Position numbers and translations under genes: made by a program. The notes beneath the pieces were generated by a model, which had not been told where the DNA came from, searched no databases, and saw only the letters and a program-made list of their open reading frames with translations. A stretch of DNA of 60,800 bases. Source: Gnetum montanum. Lineage: Eukaryota; Streptophyta; Gnetopsida; Gnetales; Gnetaceae. Positions 45,941 through 57,880 of this stretch are shown in pieces (within the stretch, counting starts at the first letter, position 1; each line of letters begins with the position of its first letter). Where the stretch lies: the NCBI GenBank assembly GCA_015680685.1, contig MNCI01004849.1, positions 920,248 through 981,047 of the forward strand, given 5' to 3'.

Positions 45941-48133
45941 GTGCGAAACTTTGCTTGTTCATATGGTAAGGCAGTGGCTACTTGGGCTAGACAAGAATAC
46001 AACAAAATTCACCTCACTATTGAACATCTCACTAATAGACTAGCTCAAGACCCCTTCAATACTCTAGTTCATGAGGAGCTAGCTAGAGCAAGATTAGCCT
46101 TTCAACATTGGGATGTGTACCGAGCACAAAGTGCCCTAACTAAAAGTTGGCTCACTTGGTTAAATATTCAATATGAACACTGTAAAGAATTTTTCAAGTA
46201 TCTCAATTCTTCTTCCCCTTTGCACTCTATAGATAAAATCTCTAGCAATGGTACCACAATTACTGACCACAAAAGTATCCTCTCTTTTCTCAAGAATCAC
46301 TATGAAATCCTTTTTGCAGCAACCCCAATGGACATCTCTTTGTTCAAGGCTACCACCCCTAATTATCCTCACCTTATCAACTCCACTATGCTACAAAGTC
46401 TTGATGCTGATATCACTCTGGTGGAGCTACAGGTGGCCTATTCTAAGTTAAGTCAGGGTAAGGCTTCTGGTTATGATGGTTTCACCATCGAATTTTTTCA
46501 AAATCATTGGTATTTTGTGGGAAATGATCTTTTGCAGGTCATTAATGAGGCTATCTTAACTGGTTCCCTCGGGCCCAATCTAAATCAAGGGGTAATTTGT
46601 CTCCTCCCCAAGTCTAGGGATCTTGTTAATATCTCCAATTGGTGTCCCATAACTCTCCTCAATGTAGTGTATAAAATTTGGGCTAAGTGCCTTTCCTTAC
46701 GATTGAAAACAATTCTTGGCCAACTCATATCTCCCCAAAAAATAGGATTTGTTCCTAGTAGATATATTTTAGACAATGTGGTTGCAGCATGGGAAGGTCT
46801 CAAGTGGGCCAAGGATGATGGACAAGATATTCTCCTAGTGAAACTTGATTATGCTAAGGCTTATGACAACATAAAATGGGATTTTATCTTGCATACCATG
46901 ACCAAACTTGGTTTTGGATCTAAGTTCCTGCATATGGTGAAATTCTTATTCTCAGATGCTATCGCAAGAATAGCCACTACCTTTGACATTACCTCTCCCT
47001 TTCCAATACATAGGTCAGTGCGACAAGGATGTCCCCTTGCCCCCTATCTCTTTATCATCGTTGTAGACTTTCTTTGTCATCAGATTAACGTGGACATTCA
47101 AACAAAAGTTCTCACTGGGGTTTTCCTATCTTCCTCTCAACAACAAATTCTCAATATGCACTTCTCCAATGACTCTTTCTTTCTAGATCAAAACACATCC
47201 ACCAATTTGCATCGCCTCTTATCAAGGGTGGAGCAATATTGTACACTCTCAGGTTCCACTATAAATTGGAATAAATCCTCTGTTTATAGCTTTTCGGGCA
47301 ATTACAACCATGTGACTGGCTATAACTAGAAGCGGCTCCAGGATTAAGACATCGTTAAGATTTTGGGAATCCCTTTTCATTTTAGAGGTTCAACCTCTAT
47401 TCTCCAGGAGCAAGTTATTTTTTGGATTTAAAAGAAACTTGATAAATGGAAGACTAAACCCCTCACACTTGTAGGTAAATACCTTGTTTGTAAGTCCATA
47501 TGTGCATCCACCCATGTGTATTACTCTTCATGCTGGGCCCCCTCCCAAGCTGCCTACCAGAAGCTTGAACGGTTATTTCACGACTTTATGTGGTCCTCCA
47601 AGGACTCTCAGAAGGGATTTCATCGAGTCACTTGGAATATTGTTACTCTCCCCAAGAATAAAGATGGCTTAGGTCTTTTGAATTCCTATAAGCAAGGAAT
47701 TACCTTGTTTGCTAAGTGGTTGGTTCAACATTTAGATGCCTTAGACATCATTGGGACCCTCCTCCAATTAAGGCTTCATCAAGCATGTCCTAAAAATAAG
47801 CCCTTCTGGAAAGGCATCCATTTTTTCAATTGGATCTTTTCCCCCCTCACTATCATTCTTCGAGGTTCTCATGTTTTCAAAATCATCTGGAGGGCCTGGC
47901 AAATTCTACATAGTTACATTGACTGGACCAACATTAAGATCCACCCTACTATCCTCTCTAGATTGTGTCCATGGTGGTTACCTTTGTCGCCCGCTCCCCT
48001 TATCATCACAAAGGCTAAGGTGGCTACCTCGTGGTTTCGAAAAGGTGTCATCTCCTTGAATTCTCTTAGGCTGGATAGTCGTTGGATTTTGGGGGTCGAG
48101 TTTAGCAATTTGTTTGGGAGTCAGCTACAATGA
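45941..48133 (+). pseudogene. LINE ORF2: reverse transcriptase and connection domain
   Basis: One frame covers 731 codons with only three stops, at 47327-47329, 47345-47347 and 47429-47431. The first 462 codons are uninterrupted. Its opening codon is GTG right after a stop, so no real start is implied; it is the inside of a truncated ORF2. RT motifs are GKASGYDGFTIEFF (about residues 171-184), NWCPITLLNVVYKIWAKCL, QKIGFVPSRYILDNV, LVKLDYAKAYDNIKWDF and VRQGCPLAPYLFIIVVD. The catalytic box reads FSND at 47162-47173 instead of F/Y-A-D-D, so its first aspartate is lost. After the stops, the connection region continues (WAPSQAAYQKLERLFHDFMW, LPKNKDGLGLLNSYKQG). Confidence 0.9.
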
Positions 48134-48830
48134 ACCATTGCCTAGTCCAGATCTACTCCTTTCTCCATGGTCATTCGCACATTGATGTTACAATGCAAAG
48201 GCCTTTTCAAGGCCTTCAATGGCTTAATGGGGTTAAAATCTTACCCTATCGGCCATATATCCCCTTTCATCTTATGCATGATCCATCCAAGGTCATTCAA
48301 CACTGCAATAAGCATTGGCACAAACACGAGTCAGTTTCATTTTGGATCCCTCTCTTCCAAAATATTTGGAACCTTCCAAGCCTCCCCAAAATTAAGTAGT
48401 TCCTCTGGTGTCTCCTTCACCATGGTCTACCTATTGGTAAACAGTTAGAATATCTAGGAATTCCCAATCCCAATTGCCCTCTCTTTGGTGGACAAGATGA
48501 CTTTAGAATTGTCCCTTTGCTCAACATGTGTGGAAGTGGGCTTCCATAGTTTTTCCTTCATACAAGCTATCTCAAGAGGATGTCATATTTGGCTTTTTAA
48601 ACATTACTTATGCTAATCTCAAGTTTTTATGGAAATTTATTAGGCCTACTATTTTATATTATATTTGGAAGCGAAGATGCAATGTTATATTTCAAAGGAT
48701 AGATTATTCTAATAAATGTTTGCTCACCAGGTTCGAGAAGATGCAGATCTTTCACCTCATTCATTTCCAACTTACATCTCAAGCATCCAAGTTTAATATG
48801 GATAGACATCAATTGGTTCATCTCTTGTAG
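48130..48830 (+). pseudogene. LINE ORF2 C-terminal region with RVT zinc finger
   Basis: A frameshift near 48130 moves the reading to a second frame (48130-48399: NHWHKHESVSFWIPLFQNIWNLPSLPKIK-type sequence), then a stop and FLWCLLHHGLPIGKQLEYLGIPNPNCPLFGGQDDF to about 48505. Compared with the short LINE, about 13 bases are missing after GGQDDF, deleting the H..C half of the zinc finger. The reading resumes in a third frame (48528-48830: KWASIVFPSYKLSQEDVIFGF to HQLVHLL). The zf-RVT domain is thought to bind nucleic acid during insertion. No activity is possible here. Confidence 0.8.
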
Positions 48831-49179
48831 CTGTGGGAAAGACTTGTGCATTCCAGTAACACTTAGCATCAGTAATCTCTACAAGGAAGCTTTCCATTTC
48901 TGTTGTGAGGAGTCACCATTGGAATTCTCTCTATCCTTAATTGAGAGTTTTTTTTCTCTAATTCTATGTCCTTCTATCTTGTAACAAGTCAGCATGGGTG
49001 GATGTTTGGTGGTGCCCCAATTCGGGTTTCCTCCCTTAATACTTATTTATTTATAAGGTTGGTCCTGAGTTTCATGCCTAGTGCTCTCAGCTTTCCCCTT
49101 CCCCTTAACCCTATGACTTGTTCAAGTTACTGTAACTGATACACTGTTAATATCAATAGAACTTCTTTTTGGGGTCCAA

Positions 49180-49194
49180 CCCCCCCCCCCCCCC
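49180..49194 (+). repeat. Poly(C) tail of large LINE
   Basis: Fifteen consecutive C follow GGGGTCCAA. GGGGT-CCA-ACCCC could form a short hairpin. The short LINE has GGGT, CCGAC, ACCC and then C at the same place. Confidence 0.85.
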
Positions 49195-49212
49195 TAAATA
49201 ATAATATGTTAC
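49194..49212 (+). repeat. Target-site duplication, right, of large LINE
   Basis: CTAAATAATAATATGTTAC, partner of 45600-45618. Confidence 0.75.
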
Positions 49213-49899
49213 ATCTAAATTTGAAGCCCTAAATAAAGGCTTAGATTTAGGGTTATTTTATGTTGTGGAGTTATTATTATTATTAGTCTCCCTATTGCTA
49301 TTCCCTAGATTTTTTATTAAATTTTTCTATAACATTCTTTTTATGGATGTAGATATTGGATCTTTTTCTCTACTTGTGAGTGGGTCTATAATTACTATTT
49401 CCTTATATCATGATTAATTATCTTCTAGGGTTTAATGGTTTTTATGGAAATTAATTGTAAATGAAATCTGTTAGTAATATTTTATCTAATACTAAACTAG
49501 CTATGTCTAAGAGAGAATTTCATTAGTATTTTTTTGGTAATTCTAAATTTATTTTAAAGAAGGAGATCTACAAGGCTAACATGGTTACACATGCATCCAC
49601 ACACACACTCTCTCTCATCATGTACTAAAATCTTATAGTTAAGGATGGGATCTATGATTACTTTCTTTCAAAGAAAACCATGATGTTATATTTTTTTCTT
49701 ACCAAGATTAAGTTGTATTTCTTCTACATCATTTGCAAGAACATTATATCTAAGCATTGAATAGCTCAATCTTGTGGACATCCATGATTGATTAGCTTAA
49801 TAATCATTAATGAGAACATTGATATTATATAGTATGCCAAGAAGAGAAGCATTTATGAAAGAACGACTAAAGCAACCACATCATAGAACCTAAGGGCTT
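49213..49899. other. A+T-rich interval without a recognised gene
   Basis: No domain seen. Contains a short CACACACACACTCTCTCTC stretch near 49596 and a TTATTATTATTATTAG run near 49269. Confidence 0.4.
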
Positions 49900-51344
49900 A
49901 GCTTTCTAGGTCCAACTTATTGGGTAATCAACTTAGGTTCTCTACTCTAGTGACTAAAAAATTTGGTTGTTGGAAGGCTAAAGATTCCAGTGCAACAACT
50001 TTGACATCGAATCCTAGGACCTCTAAAAAATGGAATCCAAGGTGTCGTATATGGTTTAGCAATCACCAAGGGACTTGGAAAATGTTAATAGGAGTAGAAA
50101 AAATAAAAATGCAATGCGAAATTTTGAAAATAAATGTTTAGAATAAAAAAATAAATTAAACTTACACACAAAATAAAACTTTAAACTTTATTATAGAATA
50201 AAGGATGTTTAGAAATGTGTACAAGAATGCCTAAGGAGGTAAGGAAATTCACTTCGATGGGGGCTTGGAATCTATTGCTCCACAATCTAGATGATCCACT
50301 ACTTCCAAAAATGTGAAACCTTATTAAGATCTCCAATGTTGGTGTTATAGGGGATGTACCAATGGCTATGGGGATTCCACACTAGGGATTCAAGAAGCTA
50401 CATGTATGAAAAATTACAAGAGATCTTGAATGCAAAAAGAATGGTTGAAAATTGCATAGTGTGTAAAATCTCAAAAATTGTGGAACCCATACATGTGTTG
50501 GAGCTTAGGTTTTATACATTTTTCCCCATAAATATTGCTACAATTTTGCTTCAAATTAGGTTGCAAATTATTGATAAATTTTTGTCCATGTTGGGGGAAT
50601 GGCCTCCACACTGGGGGTAGGTGAGTCATGTGCCCATGCATCCACATTGGAGGTACGTGAGTTATACCCCCATGCATCCTCATTAGGGGTAGGTGAGTCA
50701 TGCTCCCATGCATCCATGCTAGGGGGGATAGCATCATTGCTAGGGGTAGGTGAGTCATGCCCTCATGCATCCATGCTAGGGGTAAGTAATTCATGCTTCC
50801 ATGCATCCATGCTAGGGGTAGGTGAGTTATACCCACCTGCATCATTGCTGGGGGCAGGTAAGTCATACCCCCATGCATCCTCACTAGAGGGATGGCATCC
50901 ATGCTAGAGGGATGAAGTGGCAACATTGGGAGGTAAGAGTTATACCCCCCACATTGGGCATGGATGTTGTTACACCCTTCCACACTAAGCATGGGTGCTA
51001 CCACAACACACTAGGGGTAGGTGAGTTATACCCTCATGTAGGTGTCTTCAGCATAGAAAATGCTATGCCCCTTATAAAACCTATCAAATTTCCAATTTTA
51101 GCATCCCCAACAAGCATTTTAAAATCCCCATGCCAAAATATAGTCATTACATAGCTTTTTTCACTTGAAGGATGAGGCTTTAATGACTTATGAGGCAATT
51201 TTTAGCCCCAAAAGCATAAAATATGTAAAATTACATCTCTTGGATTGCAATCTTCACATTTAAAAAGACTTTCTAGCCTCAAGATGCATGAGGTGAAGGC
51301 CACAGTGCAAATAATGTTATAGCATGCATTTTTATGGTGTTTCA
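49900..51344 (-). repeat. Element E 3' LTR (Tat/Ogre-like family)
   Basis: On the minus strand it starts TGAAACACC at 51344, right after a polypurine tract (AAATAGGAGCCAA, 51357-51345). It aligns with the LTRs of A and B, including GAATCCAAGGTGTCG near 50033 / GATTCAAGGCATCC in B. The middle has expanded into a minisatellite (50595-50900). The inner end near 49900 is approximate. Confidence 0.75.
50595..50900 (-). repeat. 36-bp minisatellite within element E LTR
   Basis: CATGCATCC (or a close variant) recurs at 50635, 50671, 50707, 50764, 50800, 50837 and 50872, mostly 35-37 bp apart with one 57-bp step. The unit is CATGCATCCATGCTAGGGG followed by TAGGTGAGTCATGCCC. Element A's LTR holds a single related unit (CACCTACCCCTAGCATGGAAG at about 14890). 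Because 36 is a multiple of three, both strands read open. On the element's sense strand (51004-50471) this gives 177 codons with a 12-residue repeat like MHGSMTHLPLAW. Confidence 0.8.
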
Positions 51345-53164
51345 TTGGCTCCTATTTGTTGGTGTCTGAAGGATTGACTTGAGAGGCACCAAAAAATAAT
51401 ACAAAACACCATTATAGGTCTATCACTAATGTTCCCTCTCCATGCTTGATTTATTCATGTTGAATCATGTCAAAGATTACTTCTGATGATGGGATAAGGC
51501 TATGATGAGGAAATGGTAATAGGGTTATAGGGAGTTAGTCATGAAGGTTGACAATGGGTTCCATAGTTGACATCATGGCTATGGCATTGATATGTTGGTC
51601 CATAAATTGGTTTTGACAATTCATGTTTTAAGATGCTGGTTACTTGGTGAATGTGTTTGAAGATCCAACATCTTGCTCCAAAGTTTCTTTAGCCTATAGG
51701 CTCTTCCCTTTTGCATGTTTGGAGCCATTAATTTTTTTATTTGGTATTCATTGATCATTTTGACTTCTTAGCAATTTTTTTCTCCATTATTTTTTTATTG
51801 TTGGGATGAAACCTGCATTGGGTTTCTTTGCCAAGGTCATTTTGATTTTGTTTTCTTGCTAAATAAGGTGTGTTACATCCAGTAGACTAAATGGTGGAGC
51901 ATGACAAAGGAGATGTCAATGGCCATAATGCTTGAGTATTAGACATTGGTCATCATTATTTTTTAGGGGTGAGGAAGGTCATTATTAGGCTATAGGATTG
52001 GGCTTAATAAGATGGTAATAGGAGGGAAGTGGCATAAGCACTCTTGGCACAATGGGACAAACTCACCAAATCTTGCACATTGAGGTCATGTGATGACTTG
52101 TTTCCATAATGAGTTACACCTTTTTGATGACTCTAGGCTTCACCTTGTAAGCACACCTCCAATAGGACAAGAAAAAAAATAAAGAAAACATGTTGTTACA
52201 AAGCAATGCATAGGTCTACATGAGAAAACTAGCAGGCTAGGCCACAATAGGTCACAATCATTACAACATAAGGAAAACTATGTGATGTGAATTAGATTTA
52301 GAAAGTTTTATAGCTTATTCATTGTACCAAATAAGAAGAGAAAGAAAGATCATGTAGGCTTTCTTGTTGTAGATCATCAAAGTTGTCAACATTAGTCATT
52401 CGTTGCAACCTATCAACAATGATAAAAAACACTATAAGAAAACATGTAAACATTAGATATAACTCAGGCTCTATGATGGATTTGATGTTGCATAATAAGG
52501 GCTTGATGAGGTCATGACTAGGCTTAAGTCCTATTGAGGAACTTGGTTTTATGTGTTCTCTCTTCATCATATTGGTCTTAGATGGGAATTTCAACTAAGG
52601 AAACCTCCATGATGTTTCTAGTTCCAAGCTCAATGGTCATTGGGCTACATTAAGGTGTTATGGCTATCTAGTGCAATGGTTTCAAGGCTCAATGTTTGGG
52701 TACATAAGGTCAACTTGGTCAACATCATGAGACAAGTTTACTAAGGCTTTAAGGCTAGTCAAGTTTGCTTCATCATTCTTCTAGCTTAATTTGCATGGCA
52801 ACATAAGCACATCAAGTGGAACTTGTGTAATATATTTGTTAATAATGTAAAATACTTTAATAAAGCAAAAGTGGATGAAAGAAAATTAAATTGATGTCTA
52901 AATTGGTCAAGACATGGTTAATGGAGGTCACTAAGGGTAGTATAAGATCAAACATGGTCAACTATGATTACACTTTTGCTAGTTTTAGGCCTTAGCGGGA
53001 CATGTTGCCAGTTTAAAGCCATGGTAGGCCATTATATGGTAAAGGCAATGTGAAATTTGGTAAAATATAATAAAATAAAGATACATCAAGGTAAAAATAG
53101 GATAAAATTAGGTAAAACTAGAATAAAATATGGTAGGCTATGTGAAGTAAGGTAAAGATGATAT

Positions 53165-53217
53165 TATATTTAATATATATATATTTTTAAAATAATAATA
53201 ATATATATATATATAAT
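53165..53217. repeat. AT-rich simple repeat
   Basis: Runs of (TA)n and (AAT)n: ATATATATATATT, then AATAATAATAATATATATATA. Simple-sequence repeat inside element E's spacer. Confidence 0.85.
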
Positions 53218-55533
53218 CAAGTGACCACCCTAGGCTAGGTTGACCAGTGTGGCCCCTAGTGTTGGATAGAGTGGGCAAGCTCAGCTGCATCATGGTAGCA
53301 CAATAGAGGATATAATTTTTTACAGTGGCCATAGTGTAGTGGTGGTGGAGCTTGATGGTGGTAGGAGAACACATGTTGTGTGCAATAGAGGGGGATGATG
53401 CATGGAATAAAAAAGGTGTTGTGTGATAGGTAGAGGTAGGGGAGGTAGAGTGAATGGAAGGTAGGACCTAAAGGACAATAGTGTAGGTGTAGGGGAAGCC
53501 AAAAATGTGGCATAGTCAACTTGGTGCATGGCATGGCTATTGTAGGACCTACACATGCAACAAGTAGTGGTCTAAACTTTTTCAACACCATGATTTGAAT
53601 TTGCAATCTTGGACTCTTGTTGGGGATCTAGCTATTCACCTTCATCCTTGCCATAGCTATGAGACACAGACCATGACAAAAGCTATGAGTGAGGCTATAC
53701 ATTATGCTATTAACATGGTTGCAATGGTGGTGCTAATAGTGGTGATTTATCAACCTCATCCAATTCCACTACAAAGAGGTAGAAATCATGAGATGTGTTG
53801 TTAGGGATGATAGTGTTGGATGGTGTGGGTGGAAAGGGTAGGCGAAGTGACATGGTGTGTGCCTATGGGTGGGTAGGAGCCCTAAGATGTAGCATTCACC
53901 TATGTTGGGTCCACCTTGACTAGTGTGGATGAGAAGGGGTAGCATCAGATCATGGAATCCATGCTAGATCCAAACTAACTAGCATGGATGAGTGGTAATA
54001 ATGATAATAGTAATGGTAGGGGCTATGTATTTGTGGGAAATGAAGAGTAGAGTATGATGTAGTTGCTCATATTAGGGACTAAGGTAGTTGTGGGCATTGT
54101 AGCGTAATGCAAGCCTTGGAGCTATTGAGCCCTTCATGAACCTACATGACCTATGTAGGGTAGCATGGCCTAAGGTAGGTCCATGTATATTGTAGGTGAA
54201 GGCTTGCAATCCTAGATTTGGGTGTGACTGGATGGTGTAGAGGTAGACAAGTGGTGACAAGTAGCAAAGGCATCGAGTGGGGATGACCTGCGAGGGGCAT
54301 CATGGAACAAATCATTTGCAAGGCCTGCATGGCCCTCTATAGGGTCAACATGACCTATGAAAACATTGGCAGTCATGTCAAGGTGGTTTGTGGGAGTAGT
54401 GGGCCAAGGTAGGGTTAACATGATAAATGGCCAACTATGGTAGTAGGTGGTGGTGGAAATGGTTAGGGATATGGTGAAGCTATGCCCATGTGAAGAGTGC
54501 TAAGACTGTAGGAATTGCAAAGGTTAGTGACTACAAGGCCCAAGAGTTGATCCACTTGGATCCTCCACACTAGATCTACACTAGCTAGTGTGGATCCAAC
54601 ATGGATGAAGGGGGTAAGGTTATACTTCCCCTTGGCCACATTGGATAGTGTTGTTTTAGTATGGGTGAGAATGTAAGATTTTTTTTTATAGTTACATCAT
54701 GAATGCTCCTCATGTCATAAGACAAATAACAATTCTACTAAGCCATCAAAAGATGGAGTAAATATTTTTATGTCATTGCTTCTAAGTCCACCTCAACTCT
54801 TGCTATAGATATTTCACAAGGTGGAATAGATAGAATGACAAATTACACTTCTAAGGTAATCTAGCATGGCAGATGAAGCATTTTAGTATTTTCTATTTAA
54901 TTATTCAACTATCCTAAAAGAATGCCTTGATTAATTTAAATGTGTGATAGATTTATTATCTCAAGAAAATTTGGGTTGCTACATCTTGCAAGAATTTTGC
55001 ACATGTTTTGGTCAATGTATCTAGAAGTAGTGATAGCTTAGACTAAAGGATTAGATCCCTAGTTACTATAGGATTTAGTGAGATCTAGATCATGGAGCTA
55101 TTGGCTAATTGGACACAACTTCTCAGGTAGTCTCCTCTTTCGCTGTAGAAGAAAATAGGGTTTCTAGTGAATTTTGTTGACCTTGTACATTTGTTATCAT
55201 TCTTCCTTTTTTGATCTAATAGGTAAGACAACATGGAAACCTTGGAAGAAAATGTCAACAAGGAAAACTAGCACTGTTGTAACCAAATTTATTGCATTTG
55301 GATAGATTGTCAACTACTTTCCTCCACCACATCACATGATACCACCATTTGTCCCTATGATGAGCCACAATTCAGTGCAGAATGGTCATGGGTAGCAGTG
55401 CAAGGGTATTAGGTATCATGCATGGCTTTGCACATGATCCTAGGGCAACCTTTGCAACTTTTAGGTCACATGATGTAATGTCTCAGCCTCCCTCATCCCC
55501 TTCCCTCCCTTTTTTGATACTTTTCATCATTTC

Positions 55534-55536
<3 letters not shown>

Positions 55537-55572
<36 letters not shown>
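55537..55572 (+). repeat. (AG)18 microsatellite
   Basis: Eighteen uninterrupted AG repeats. It sits inside element E's spacer. Long arginine-glutamate or leucine-serine reading frames across it are products of the repeat. Confidence 0.95.
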
Positions 55573-55573
<1 letters not shown>

Positions 55574-57473
55574 ATAATAGTGCATAAAAGTGAGCTTAGG
55601 ATTTTAGATGTAGAATAAAGGGCATAGAAGGCATGGTGCATAGTGCGTAGGTTAGATCTCCATGGACTTGTAAGGGTTGAGTGGCAAAAGAAAGGCATGG
55701 TCAACAAAGAGAACTATAAGGGAGGTAGGCAAGAGGAATGCCAAAAATAATGGCATGCAATAGGGTAGAGTGACTAGGAGGTGATATGACATAGTAGTGT
55801 GCTATGATGACAAGTAACATTGGTGGTTGCAGAAGGCAGAGGTCAAGTGGTAGGTGTTATGACACATGAAAGGATGAAGGATGTGAATGGTAGGAGAGAG
55901 ATCACTCTAGAGGTTTTGTATCCCTTACCAAGCTAGCACCACCTACCCTACCATGGTAGGGTCATGATGTGTTGCTAGTTGATGTAGTTCAACCAAGCCA
56001 AAAGGTTCCCTTTTTTAATTTTATATTTTTAAGGAGAAGAAGTATTAATATGTAATTTTAAGTAAAATATGATTTTAGATATGGATGACATTTGGAGAGA
56101 AAAGAAATTGAGATTAAAATGTAGTAGTAAAGAAAGAAATGTTTGATTGATCGATCAATTGATTAGGATTTTGGTAATGAATTATTGATCAATGTATTAA
56201 GCTAAGGAGTGGCATTGATGAGGTTTTGTTGTAGCCTATGGGTAGTGTTAATCATAGATGTTATGATGTTGGAAGTTTTGAAGCTAGGGTTGTTGATGCA
56301 TTGCACAACCTCATATTGGATGTCATGCAAATTAGTGTATATGGGCATAAATGGGGCTTCTATGGGGACATGCAACAAGGCCATCTTCATGCTAAGCTAA
56401 GCCTGAGGCATATGTTCACAACACACCTCCAATTTCTCCTCTTTGCTAGGTTTCCTTGTAGTTATAATTAGAATCAAATCATGTGCACCCATTTCTACAT
56501 ATTGTAATAATGTCTTCCCATTTATAGATGAAGACAACATTCACAATGATGTTGGTTGTCAATGCATCATCATGTTTAGTGCCATAAGCGTTACCACCAC
56601 TGACATGATTGGCACTCCTATGCTAGCACTCCTCATTTCACTTCCTTTTCTCATGGCTTGATTTTCATTCCTACTGGAGTTGTTATGCTTTATTTCTTTG
56701 ATTGCATCATTGTTGTTGTATTGTGGCTATTATAGCATTAGGAATTGCAAATTATTTTTGTTGATATGGGTTGCATAGTACAATTATGATTATGGGTGAT
56801 TATGTATGTATATATTTTACATCACATAGTGTGATCGTGGCTACTTTTTTGGCTAAAATACTCATTTTTTATGTTTTATATTTTTTATACTTTAAGGTTC
56901 CTACATAAGGACTATGAGTTAAAATAATGAAACTATAAAATTTGGTAGTCAGATGAAAAATGTAATAATCTAAAAAGAGAAATGTGTTTTAAAGCCAAAA
57001 ACTACGAATAATGTGATAAGGAAAATACAACCACATGTACACATAAGGGAGAGAAGAGTAAGGCCATAAATTCATTAGCTTTAGGCCCTAGAAGGCCATT
57101 GTCTTGCTAGTTTTAGGCCTAGTGAGCTATGGTCCATACTTTCCTAGCAAGTGTGGAATGCTCTCAAAAGAGAACATAAGGCTAGAGCCATCATTGAAAC
57201 ATGATATAATGTTGAAAATGTAAGCAAATGATTGGCAAAAGAATGGATGAGATGTTTATAATTAAATTATTTTTTGACCTTTGAGAGATCAAGGAGTCCT
57301 TTTGGCATGATCCTATGGTTACCATTTCTCTCATTTAGCATGACAAGTTGTAGGAATTTTTTTTGATTGTCTTGTATCATAGAGTTGGCATTACTTGCAT
57401 TGTTTTTGCTTTCATTTTTGTTGGCCCTAGTCTAAGTGTTGGGAGTTTTCTCTTGAAACACCACCTCTAAACC

Positions 57474-57880
57474 TCAATCACTATGAACATAGTTAATTGA
57501 GGGAAACAATACATTGTTCCTATGAATCACAATTTTCCCACTTTCATATGACAAATGAATCTCCTGATGTAGAGGAGATGAAACTACCCAAAGCTTTACT
57601 AACCATGGCCTTCCTAGGATCAAGTTGAAACCATGTTTCTCTTTGACTACTAGGAAGTTGAAACCATGTGAAAAAATATTCATTGGCCACAAAATCCAAA
57701 GTGATGGAACCTCACACTACTACTCTTGAGATATTAAATGACTTGAGTGCTAAGGTAGTGGTTGCTTGAATATTCTTAGTTAAGCCTAACTTGGTAACAA
57801 TGGAATATGGTATCAGATTCATGGCTACTCCATCATCTACATGAACATGGTGTACCTTGTACCTACCAATGCATATAGTG
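57474..57880 (-). pseudogene. Element E aspartic protease
   Basis: On the minus strand VHHVHVDDGVAMNLIPYSIVTKLGL (about 57857-57783) gives the active-site strand with the family D-D-G triplet. The open stretch 57692-57474 then reads FNFLVVKEKHGFNLILGRPWLVKLW and continues into HQEIHLSYESGKIVIH, aligning with the end of the proteases of A and B. A frame change separates the two parts. Confidence 0.8.

Larger units (their letters stand above)
45619..49194 (+). mobile_element. Large 5'-truncated L1-type LINE with poly(C) end
   Basis: About 3.6 kb. It starts inside the endonuclease domain of ORF2, runs through RT and the RVT zinc finger, and ends with a 3' UTR, GGGGTCCAA and 15 C (49180-49194). 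Flanking duplications define both edges. It lacks ORF1 and most of the endonuclease, as is usual for aborted LINE insertion. Plant L1-type LINEs normally end in poly(A); this copy and the short one at 42500 both end in poly(C). It is the least decayed element here. Confidence 0.85.
51345..57080 (-). other. Element E spacer, RT and integrase missing
   Basis: About 5.7 kb between the polypurine tract and protease with no RT, RNase H or integrase motif on the minus strand. Copies of the family 29-bp unit lie at both ends (52975-53040 and about 57075-57140), the same places as in element A. Hairpin-forming words such as CCACACTAG..CTAGTGTGG (54566-54594) and CATGCTAG..CTAGCATG (53961-53987) recur. 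If the layout matches A, pol should lie between 52970 and 51360, where only about 1.6 kb without domains remains. The copy is a non-autonomous or deleted form. Confidence 0.55.

Noticed and set aside
50471-51004. 177-codon minus-strand reading frame as a gene
   Set aside because: It is open because the 36-bp minisatellite is a multiple of three; the plus strand is open too. It lies within an LTR.
53138-53606. Several overlapping minus-strand frames of 78-116 codons
   Set aside because: Proline-, histidine- and threonine-rich low-complexity readings with no motif, in element E's spacer.
55382-55707. Frames across the (AG)18 run
   Set aside because: RERERE and SLSLSL peptides come from the microsatellite.
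56200-56661. Overlapping frames on both strands at 56.2-56.7 kb
   Set aside because: Several frames are open together with no recognisable domain, splice site or homology within the window.
57805-57822. TGGTATCAGATTC as a primer-binding site
   Set aside because: It lies inside the protease coding region of element E on the opposite strand, with no LTR next to it.
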